Of a stretch of 64,000 bases of DNA, positions 32,701 to 40,943 are shown one piece after another. The notes under the pieces are model-generated. The model made no database searches and was not told the DNA's origin. It saw only the letters and a program-made list of their open reading frames with translations. Source of the stretch: Diaporthe sp. PMI_573 (taxonomy: Eukaryota > Ascomycota > Sordariomycetes > Diaporthales > Diaporthaceae). The stretch is from NCBI GenBank assembly GCA_021399435.1, contig JAJTUP010000110.1, positions 1 through 64,000 of the forward strand, in the 5' to 3' direction. Positions within the stretch are counted from its first letter, which is position 1. Each line of letters starts with the position of its first letter. A program made the position numbers and the translations under genes.

Positions 32701-33954
32701 GCCCTGCTACGGTCTTGTTGAAATCCTGCCGCACGCGGGCTAGTTCCGAGCGTAGAAATGTAGAGATGTCCTTTTGTATGTCGGACTCAGGAACCTCGTG
32801 CAGGGCCAGGTCTCGATAGCTACCGCTGATGTCCTTGAAACCAAGGCGGATGGGCAGCTCGGGTCTGCTGGTAACGAAGAACCGGAGACGGGAAGAAGTT
32901 GCTTCCTTGGCTCTGGAAAAGAGATGTATAAGAACAGTGGTATCTTCTTCTCGATCGCATTCGTCAAGGGCATCCACGATCACCACAAGCAGCTGGGGAT
33001 TTGGACTGTTGCATTTGTTGAGCGGCTCTAGGAAGAGCTTTTCGAACTGCTCTCTCTTGGTCTTGCCGAAAATGCTTGGGTCACTCTCGATTACGCTCTG
33101 GACATGAGATGCCAAAGCCGGCAGCTGATGTACAAGTTGAAAGAGTATGGTGGTGAAGAAAGTGGCGGCTCTTTCGCGGTCGCCTTCGCCCTTCTTGAAG
33201 AAAAAGCTGGCGCTAGGCCATTCGGCGGAAACCTTTTTGGCGACGGTTCGAGAGATTGTCGACTTGCCGGTCCCGGCCATGCCGCGCAACCAGAAAATGC
33301 ATTTTCCGTCGGGATCCTCGATCCATTTTTCAATGTCGGCGAGGAGGCTCACGCGTGTCTCGGGGTGGCAAACGGGGTCATGCTCGTTCGCCTCTGCGTC
33401 GAATGCAGCGCCTTTTGCAACAGGAAATTTTGAGAAGTCAATCTTGCGGTTAATAGTAAGGATCTGGTTACTATTTGCGCAAGGTTAGCTGCGAAATGCC
33501 GGGTTGTGGGCGGGGTGACGGACGTTTGGTCGATCTGGAGGGCAGCGGAAATTACGTCGCGCTCTCGCTGGAGATTACTGATGATCCTGTCGGCGTCTTT
33601 GCTCTCGAACGGCCATGTCAGGGCGCGCAGACCAATACGCCTCATTGCCCGACCCGTACGGCCCGTATTCAGCTTCTCTTCCAGCTTCGTATGAATGGGA
33701 TCGAGCTGCGAGCGGGCGTTCGCAAGTGCGCTACGCAGGTTTTGCGTAGTCTCAAGTCGATATCCATGTGGACCTTGCAGGAGCCGCTGCGCGCCTTCGG
33801 CGATTGCCTTTAGCGACTCTATTTGCTGCTGAAAGCGTTCGATGTCGTGCTTGGCATTCCTGACATCACGAGAGTACTGGAGGCAGAGGGCGCCGACCTT
33901 TGCGGCGAGCTCGATCACCGCGATGGCGCTCGCTGCTGCCCCTAACCCCTCCAT
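29752..33954 (-). CDS. NLR-type STAND protein: Helo-like N-domain, NACHT, 12 WD40 repeats (one frameshift)
   Basis: Model complement(join(29752..31798, 31850..33470, 33524..33954)); introns are 54 nt (branch GCTAACC) and 51 nt (branch TACTAATC). About 1365 aa once the frameshift is discounted. Residues 1-143 (MEGLGAAASAIAVIELAAKV...) resemble the helical N-terminal domain of fungal NLRs. The NACHT ATPase follows, with Walker A GMAGTGKST at 207-215 and Walker B LLVVIVDALDEC about 90 residues later, then a winged-helix-like part with LASVLG-type motifs. From about 755, twelve WD40 repeats of ~42 residues are visible (GHxxxVxSVAFSHDxRxLASASxDxTVKLWD). At about 31025 a run of seven A's (plus strand), where six keep frame, shifts the frame within repeat 5. 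Fungal NLRs sense non-self or heterokaryon differences and trigger cell death through the N-domain. Everything but this one base looks functional; sequencing error is possible. Confidence 0.85.
29930..31610 (-). repeat. tandem WD40-encoding array, ~126-bp units
   Basis: Twelve clear units plus one degenerate unit at the 3' end, spaced about 123-129 bp, each with a block equivalent to GTCCCAAAGCTTGA on the plus strand. Units are alike in framework positions and vary at the solvent-exposed WD40 positions. Confidence 0.85.
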
Positions 33955-34589
33955 CGCGTAGCAGCCCGTCGGCAGCCAAGATGACTATCAAAACTTAAGC
34001 GACCGGCCGATTTGGGACTAATGGATGCCACAATTGAAACTTCCACCGAAGCTTGTCGAGGACCTGGAAGGTGCGTCGTTAAGGCCGCAGACGGAGGGGT
34101 AAGGCCGCAGACGGAGGGGTAAGGCCGTCAACGAGGCGGTACGCCGGCCTGTCTGCGACATTGATTCATAACCTATCAACTGGGCAGGGATCGCTACAGA
34201 GAATTTCTTGCAGCTTTCGTCGGCGTAGCGCCGGTTGTGCGTGCCAATCGAACAGTTACTCGAGGATTACGGCTCCCACTAGAGGCACATTGCGGGACCC
34301 ACTAGGCGCACCGGTCCGGTGCGCAATTCGCTTATATCAGCCCGCCTAAATGCATGCAAAATCGACCCCTTTCCTGCACCAACACCTGCACCAACGCCTG
34401 CATGAAGCTATCACCAACGCCGTTAAAATTCAACGCAACGCAACACCCTAGAGTACATCTGAATAGCGCAGCGGGCATGCCGGTGAGGTCCTTGTATGGC
34501 CAACCGCGTGGCACAACGTGCACTGGCTAGGCGCGCGATGAGGCCATACAACCTGGGCCTCAACTACCTCAAATAAGCTGGCCTCCCGT
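33955..34589. other. intergenic upstream of NLR gene
   Basis: No gene recognised. It contains a 3 x 20 bp tandem repeat (34081-34140) close to the NLR start and a short CCTGCACCAACRCCTGCACC duplication near 34375-34400. Confidence 0.45.
34081..34140. repeat. 3 x 20-bp tandem repeat
   Basis: Two exact units of AAGGCCGCAGACGGAGGGGT followed by a third diverged unit, 127 bp upstream of the NLR start codon. Confidence 0.85.
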
Positions 34590-35235
34590 TTCGTACTTGA
34601 CCTTGGGAGTACGGTTTGGGCCCGATTTGGCTCGATACGCTGGCGAGGCTCAAGGAGCAGTACTAGGGTCCCTTTACGTACGAGGTGCTAGTACATATAG
34701 AAGTGGGTAGGAAGAAGAGGCTCATTCTGATATGTAGCTAGTACATGGTGGCATAGGAGCCCCTAGACTCAAGAGAATGTACCTGTACAGGCCAAAGATG
34801 GAGGCGGATCCGTCCTCATAAGCAGCCTCCGCTGTTCCTCTACCTTGTATAGAGCCTTATATAACACCCAGCCTCGTACAGCCTCGTATAGAGCCCCTAA
34901 GAACTCAAGAGGTGTCTGCGTCTGTTGCTTTAACTGCTCTGCCTAGAGCCCTAATAGTTGATTACGAATAGCAAGGTGGATTGCCTTCTAGGCCTTAAAG
35001 AGGTTAAATATTAACCTCTTTATGTACGACTTTAGAAGCGCGTGAATCCCTTCAACCTGTGAAGTAGCTGTATTACCGAAGTGGGCTAACCGGTTAACCT
35101 AGGCCTAGACGATCTTCTCCTTAAATGGGATAAGCTAGGTAACCTTACTATACCTAACTTTATTAGGATACTAAGAGGCATACTTCTACTAGAAGTCTAT
35201 AAGGCGTTTGTTATATGTCTCCTCTGTTAGTGAGC
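34590..35235 (-). pseudogene. MULE-type transposase remnant
   Basis: On the minus strand one frame reads VNRLAHFGNTATSQVEGIHA followed by LLKSYIKRLIF. The TS-x-VEG-x-HA-x-LK-x-Y block, in which transposase helices follow the catalytic core, is typical of fungal Mutator-like (MULE) transposases. Further downstream come LAIRNQLLGL and RGWVLYKALYKVEEQRRLL. About eight in-frame TAG stops interrupt it, most at positions where Trp or Gln is usual. The DDE core upstream is not recognisable and no TIRs were found. It is an old relic. Confidence 0.6.
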
Positions 35236-35260
35236 TAACAATTATGTGCTAATAGACCGT

Positions 35261-35419
35261 CACTACTGCACCAACCACCCTTTGTATGCAGAGGAGCACA
35301 ATATTCCGAATGAGGAGGCCCAATGTCCCCAATGCGATCGGCTATTCCGCCGACGCGACCAAATGTTGAGACACTACAGGAGCTGTTTGGCGGCCGCGAC
35401 AAGGGATAATTCCATCTAG
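35261..35419 (+). pseudogene. C2HC zinc-finger remnant
   Basis: A short frame reads HPLYAEEHNIPNEEAQCPQC and then DRLFRRRDQMLRHYRSC, ending at TAG 35417-35419. The spacing C-x2-C-x12-H-x3-C is that of a classical zinc finger with the last His replaced by Cys. There is no start codon and no further finger, so this is a fragment of an unidentified DNA-binding or transposon-associated protein. Confidence 0.4.
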
Positions 35420-35650
35420 GTGTCCTGTGCAGGACCAGCACGGTCCCTTTCTTCCGGTTTTCAAGTTAGGGTGCATTTCTATGAACTTTCTTCAAGTTGG
35501 TACCAAGCGACATGGCGATGGTCGGTTTGTAACAGAGCTCCAAGAATGATATACTTTGATCTCCCGGAGACTCCGGACGAAGGGTCTCAGTTTGTACAGT
35601 CTGTGTTGGCACATATCCCGGGGAATGAGCATATGTCTTAGCATGGCGCC

Positions 35651-37907
35651 CAGACTTGCAAACAAATAAATCGTATCCAAATCAAATCAAATAAATCCAA
35701 ATCAAATCAAATCAAATGAGGGAAAAGATTATCCAAATCAAATCAAATCTTGGGGCCTAGATTTATTTGGATATTTGAATTCATATGTACGACGCTGCTT
35801 CTACGAGCCAAGCAAACGGTCATATGGAAGATGTCCACCGCATCAATCGAGACGGGCCTATGTCACCGCAGAGGAAGAAGCAACACACCCTCTTCGACAT
35901 GGCCGATCTGGACTGTCATCGACCGAAGGACCAAGCGGTGATGAACGCATTTATAGCGTCGTTTGATCCTGTTCGTTTTCAGCATTTGCTTGTACGCTGG
36001 GTGGCCTGCGACAACGTCCCGTTTAATAAGCTTGAGAGCCCATATTTCCGCGAGCTCATGGGATACGCAAACAGCGCTATCATCGAGTCAGGAAGTCTCC
36101 CTACCCATACCACAATCCGTGAATGGATTGTACGGTCCTTCAATCGTCATAAAGGCGTCGTGACTGAGATACTTGGTCGCTCACTTGGCCGCATTAATAT
36201 CTCCTTTGATGCGTGGTCCTCTCGCAAGTTTACCTCCCTTCTCGGCCTTGCCGTGCACTTTCTTGACGACGAAGGGAGGTTTCGCACATTCCTTCTAGGC
36301 TTGCCACAAATCGAGGGTCGTCATAGTGGCGAGAACCTTGCCGATCGCGTTAGTGAAATAATTCACGAATATGGGTTTGAGAATCGCATTGGGTACTTTG
36401 TCGCAGACAATGCGGAGAGCAACGACACGTGTCTTGAAGACCTAGGCACTGAGTTCGGCTTCAACAAGCAGCACCGACGGCTTCGTTGCTGTGGGCATAT
36501 TATCAACCTCGTCGCCCGATCCATTCTCTTCGGTACGGACGCCGACGCCTTTGAGGACGACTGCCAAGCGGAGAAAGAGATCCAAGATGAGATAAAACTT
36601 TGGAGGTCGAAAGGCCCGATTGGCAAGCTGCACAACATTATTCACTGGGTGCAACGATCTGGCCGGCGCATTGAGAAGCTCCACAAGCTCCAGCTTATTG
36701 AGAACACCGCGTTGAACCTTGAAGACAAAACAACCTACAATGTTGTTACGGATAACGCTACCCGCTGGAACTCGTCTGCGGCGATGATGGAGCGAGGCTA
36801 CCAGCTTCGGAACGCACTTGATTCTCTGGTCCAGGGAGAAGTTACGGAATGGAACAACTACGTGGCCAGGAGAACTCAAAACGGGACAAAGCCAATGCCC
36901 AAGAAGAGCCGAACTAAGCCTGCGATTGTTGACGATAAGATGTCTGCTGAGGACTGGTCCGTGATTGCGGAGTATCTGGCTATATTGAAGCCGTTAAAGA
37001 TAGCTACCAAGCGCCTAGAAGGCCGACCTAAGGAAGGTGAGCTGAATCTAGCTTTCCGACACTCAGCTTGTGCTTATAAATTTAGGTAAATTCGGTGCGA
37101 TCTGGGAGGTTTTGCTCACAATGGAGTGGCTTCTGAAACATCTGGAAGAGTTCAAGGTGCAACATGAACTAGATGAAGAACCACACCTACGGGTTGGTTG
37201 CAATCTCGGCTGGATGAAGCTGGACCAATACTACACCCTCACCGAAGATAGCCCTGTATATCTCGCAGCCCTTATCCTCCACCTGCCTTTCGCTGGTCAA
37301 CTGTCGAGTCGCAATGGGGTGATCATCCAGACTAGCTAGTACGAGGAAGGGCAGCTGTACAAGAGCTGTGGGAGGAGTATCGAAATCTCCCTGTCGAGCA
37401 GGAAACGATACCTGAGCAGCCGACTGTTCCAAGAAAGACAACCGACCTAGATGACTTTATGGCCTCAATCAGGAGGCTCAGCACACGGACTGCACCTTTA
37501 CCGTCAGCTACGCGCGATGAGTATGCGGAGTGGGTGGCCACTACTGACCCCGGTGATTGTTTGGTGGATAATCCGATTCAGTATTGGCTTCTCCGAAGAC
37601 GGCAGTATCCACGTCTGTCGCGGATGGCAATTGATCTCTTTTCAATTCCCGCTATGTCTACCGAGCCGGAGCGAATTTTCAGCCTTGCAGGACAGATGGT
37701 TACAGCTCAAAGGGGCCGACTTCAAGCGGATATTATCGGAGCAGCTCAATGTATCTCATCGTGGGAGAAAAGTGGGGCTATCCAAATATCCAAATAGATC
37801 CAAATTGATTCAAATCAAATCAACTCAAATCAAATTGAACATTTTCGTATCCAAATCAAATCAAATTGGGGGCTGGATTTGATTTGATTTATTTGTTTGC
37901 AAGCCTG
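35651..37907 (+). mobile_element. hAT-family DNA transposon, nearly intact
   Basis: Terminal inverted repeats begin CAGACTTGCAAACAAATAAA at 35651 and end with the reverse complement of CAGGCTTGCAAACAAATAAA at 37907. Subterminal regions on both sides hold many copies of AATCAAATC (35672-35750 and 37795-37890), as often bound by hAT transposases. Flanking 8-mers (35643-35650 and 37908-37915) match only partly, so the target duplication is uncertain. The interior encodes a hAT transposase with two lesions. Confidence 0.85.
35785..37797 (+). pseudogene. hAT transposase (one intron, one frameshift, one stop)
   Basis: Exon 1 35785..37036 from ATG (MYDAASTSQANGHMEDVHRI) and exon 2 37086..37797. The 49-nt intron (GTGAGC...TTTAG) joins RPKE-G-KFGAIWEVLLTMEW, as in intact relatives. 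Domains: RNase H-like core with RINISFDAWSSR (first Asp), GYFVADNAESND (second Asp), CCGHIINLVARS (insertion-domain CxxH), DNATRWNSSAAMM, then the dimerisation motif IPAMSTEPERIFSLAGQMVT near the C-terminus. Lesions: a one-base deletion near 37281 (LH-PAFRW expected) and TAG at 37333-37335 where Trp is expected. Length would be about 654 aa, normal for the family. The low number of lesions implies a recent insertion. It cannot make full transposase now but its ends might be mobilised by a relative. Confidence 0.85.
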
Positions 37908-38936
37908 ATTGCCTGAATAAAGTAAACCTGATACCAGTCGTGCTGTATTATATCATAGCTAGCATGGAAGATTTTGGTCACGTAACTAAACAAGGGTCAG
38001 ATGGTGCTGGTCAGTTTTGATTTCTGGTCACTTAATCAGTAGAATGTAGAATCTCTCTGATAGGGGCCCTGCGCAGGTTGATATAAGTGGTCCCATTGTT
38101 ACAGTACCTGATCTACCTTCATCAGCTTGCCCAGACAATATTTCAAGAGTGAATTTCAAGAGTGAATTTCAAGAGGGCACAGTCGTGCAACCATGGTTGA
38201 GGTGTACACAATGCCTATAGTTGACCAAAAAACACTTTCTGTTGGGGTACACTTAAGCTTGCCGATATATATATGTTGTTAACATCAAAGCCCATAGTAC
38301 ATCTACTGCGCCATGACCGCATCTATCTATGCCCCATTGCAAAATGATGGCCACGAATTCCGACTCCTGTCTCTTCTGTACTGAGTGGTAGGCGTGAGGG
38401 GATGAGACTGAGAAGGGCGTGGCAGTCCTTGACGTTCTGGATGTGCGTCTCTGTAGCGGCCTTGCCCGGCGGTAGAGACCCCTCGTCGACGGTACGGTCA
38501 AGTATTTCCCCCTCTGCTTCCTTGGTTGTCAGGTACTGCTCTAGGCTGTACCGGTCCCCTAGAAGGGTTCCAAAATGCTCCATGACGTTGGTGTCTCTCC
38601 TGGTAACAACCGGCTGCGTAAAAAAACCACGGCTATAGAGCTCTTTGATACTGTATAGAATAGAGAGTCGCAGAGCCTATTTTAGGACCCAGTTGGTGTC
38701 TCCATGCTCGTCTTCAATCTCACTCTGTCCATAGACAAAACATTTGATGATGGCAATGCGCAGTTTTAAGCTAACTAAAAACTAACATGTCCTGGCTGCT
38801 GTGCCCCAGCAAACGAACACATACATCCTCCAATGTCACCCTCAGCCCCTATCCACAAAAATACCTTCAGTCCGTTTTTGTTACCCGACTACGACGCAGA
38901 ATTGTGAAGCCTCTTCGAAGGCTCACCACGCCCAAG
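37908..38936. other. intergenic, no gene recognised
   Basis: No coding motif. A small tandem repeat of about 13 bp (TTTCAAGAGTGAA, three units) lies at about 38141-38177. Confidence 0.45.
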
Positions 38937-40259
38937 CTAACAGGAGTCGTTGTAACCAAAACCCGGGCTCGGAATCCTCACACGCGGTCCTGGTCGCGGA
39001 GGGGTTCTTTGATTCAACCTCGGCCGTATTGCAGCTTGACACCTTGGGCATGCTTTCATCTCACAGCCCGGGCACTGCAGTAGATAGGTCCAACTCCCCT
39101 GGCACTTTGGGCATGCTGTACGACCTTGCACTTTTGTCCACCAGCCGTCGTGGCGACAGGTTGATGTGCAAGTCTGGCGACTGCTTCGCTCGGTGAAATC
39201 GAAATGTCTGGCTTGTTCCTGGTGTCTTCTTGCCTCTTCGATGATCCTCTGCCGCTCTCTTTCCTCATATCGTCTCTGTTCTGCTGCTCGCGCCTCCGCC
39301 TGTTGTTTTCTCAACGCCTCTGCCGCTTCTCGGTCCCTATTCTCCCGCTGCTCCTGCTGCTGTCTCAATTCCTTTGCCCTTCTTTCCCTCTCTGCCTTCT
39401 CCCTCTCTTGCCTTTGCCGGTTCTCTCTGAGCCATGTCCTAGTCTGAATGACTTGTATCTTCCCATCATCGCTCAGGTCCGCAGCATCGACCTCCTCTTT
39501 CGCAGTTCTTAGTAGGGTTTCCTGTGTCTTCAAGTCCGCCGCTTTCACATACAGTCGCCGCTCCTTCATATCTTTCTCGATTCTTCTCTCCTGCCTCTGT
39601 CTATCCTTGCGTGCTTTCTCCTCTTCACTATCTTCTGCCTTCTTGTATATGGGCGACAACAACCACGTTGCCCAGCTATTCTTCTGTGCCTCAGCAGCCG
39701 CCTCAGCAGCCAGAATACTGTCTAGGTTCTTGATTTCCTGCTCTAGCCGCCGAATGGCCCTCTGCAGCTCAAAGATTGACGCATCGAGGGCAGTCTTCTT
39801 GGTCCGCCATCGTGCAGCACGTTCTTGCTTCGACTTTCGAAGCGCGGCGATTTGCGTCGCTTCGCTTAGTGCTTCTGATTGCGAAGCCGAAGCGGCAGGC
39901 GAACGTAGCGTTTGGCTGTTTTGAGAAGAGGTACGTCTTCTTATTATGGAGGGATAGATGAGATCGTATGCTCGGCGTGTGTTTTCGTCTTTCAATGTCT
40001 CGTAGGCTCGTCCAAGCTCGAACGAATCAGTACAGACATTGCATCGTAATGTCCGAGTTTGACATACCAGTTGGAAAGCTTCGGTAGCATCGTGCTTAGT
40101 ATTCCGGTCTGGATGGAGCTTCAGCGCCAGCCGTTTGTAAGATTTAGTGATCAGCTCGGGCCCGGTAGTTTGCTCCACTTCGAGGATCGCGTAATAATCT
40201 TCTGTAATCGGCGACGGAGCCATATCTCGGGAGTCGTTTCTCAGGACATCAGTCGTCAT
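38937..40259 (-). CDS. DnaJ (J-domain) protein with coiled coil and C-terminal zinc ribbon
   Basis: Model complement(join(38937..40016, 40068..40259)), about 423 aa. The 51-nt intron (GTATGT...TCGAG) is in phase and contains no stop, so the unspliced frame also stays open, but removing it restores TEAFQL-LGRAYETLKDE, the normal J-domain spacing. The J domain is at about residues 20-95, with DYYAILEVE, HPDRN (HPD motif that stimulates Hsp70 ATPase) and YDLIYPSI. A long Arg/Glu/Gln-rich coiled coil (about 130-350) follows, and the end carries CPKCQGSWTYLLQCPGCEMK and ACPRCQ, paired CxxC motifs. Such proteins are common in filamentous fungi, often in expanded families, and presumably recruit Hsp70 to particular clients. 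The start is taken at ATG 40259; an alternative ATG lies at MAPSPITED. No damage was seen. Confidence 0.85.
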   Translation of the reverse strand: MTTDVLRNDSRDMAPSPITEDYYAILEVEQTTGPELITKSYKRLALKLHPDRNTKHDATEAFQLVCQTRTLRCNVCTDSFELGRAYETLKDENTRRAYDLIYPSIIRRRTSSQNSQTLRSPAASASQSEALSEATQIAALRKSKQERAARWRTKKTALDASIFELQRAIRRLEQEIKNLDSILAAEAAAEAQKNSWATWLLSPIYKKAEDSEEEKARKDRQRQERRIEKDMKERRLYVKAADLKTQETLLRTAKEEVDAADLSDDGKIQVIQTRTWLRENRQRQEREKAERERRAKELRQQQEQRENRDREAAEALRKQQAEARAAEQRRYEERERQRIIEEARRHQEQARHFDFTERSSRQTCTSTCRHDGWWTKVQGRTACPKCQGSWTYLLQCPGCEMKACPRCQAAIRPRLNQRTPPRPGPRVRIPSPGFGYNDSC

Positions 40260-40750
40260 CAGGGACACGAGTCATGGTTTGAAGTTTGAGGGTGAACAGG
40301 GGCATGACCGTGACCCGTCAGCGATCACGTGGCTGCCACCAATGAGGACCATTCGTCAGATACGCAATCAGCGGGCGCGCTGTCTTGGCAATCCGGTGCT
40401 TATCTAGCCTATATACCTTATCTAGCTTATCTGGGTTATCGTGCAGCCATATGACCGACTAATACATAGCTTGCTGAGTTGATTACTGCAAAAATAGGCG
40501 GCTGCTGGTTTCCGACGAAAGACGGGGAGAAGTGCAGGAACGCAATGACATACGTAGTACCTTCCGAGGACACGCGAGAAGCGTGAAGTGTTGACTAACA
40601 GTCGAGTGTCTACCCATTCCCCGCAGTGGCCATTTTGGTTGAGGGTGGGGGGGGCCACGTGGCTTTCGCTCGATGACCCTAGCACCCGTTTCTATGGCAA
40701 CTATCTTGCAAGCGACCGCGCCACCCAAGAAAACAACCACATCGACCATA
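40260..40750. other. intergenic, no gene recognised
   Basis: Upstream region of the DnaJ-type gene. No coding motif found. Confidence 0.4.
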
Positions 40751-40790
40751 CCGTATTAATTGAGAAAATTCATCTTTGCACTAGCAGGCC
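40751..40790 (+). repeat. left-end fragment of pogo-like element B
   Basis: Begins CCGTATTAATTGAGAAAATT after a TA and matches the left end of element B at 45739 over about 35 bp, in the same orientation. The rest of the element is not found here; pogo element A starts 190 bp further on. Confidence 0.6.
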
Positions 40791-40943
40791 TCCCCAGTCC
40801 CTCTAACTCCAACAGGCTTAACGCACCGCCAAAATCGGTTTAACGCCTCGCCAAGGCTGCACTACCATATTCCCAGATATTTCCCTACAGCGCATCTATA
40901 AGCAGGAGAGTCATCAATACTCCCCTAACGTCACAGTCGAATA

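Noticed and set aside
33471..33523. Simple frameshift between the NLR N-domain and the NACHT exon
   Set aside because: A 54-nt intron with GT, branch GCTAACC and TAG restores the frame exactly, so splicing is the better explanation.
39166..39924. Plus-strand frames rich in Ser, Leu and Cys across 39166-39924
   Set aside because: Antisense shadows of the DnaJ protein's Arg/Glu/Gln-rich coiled coil.
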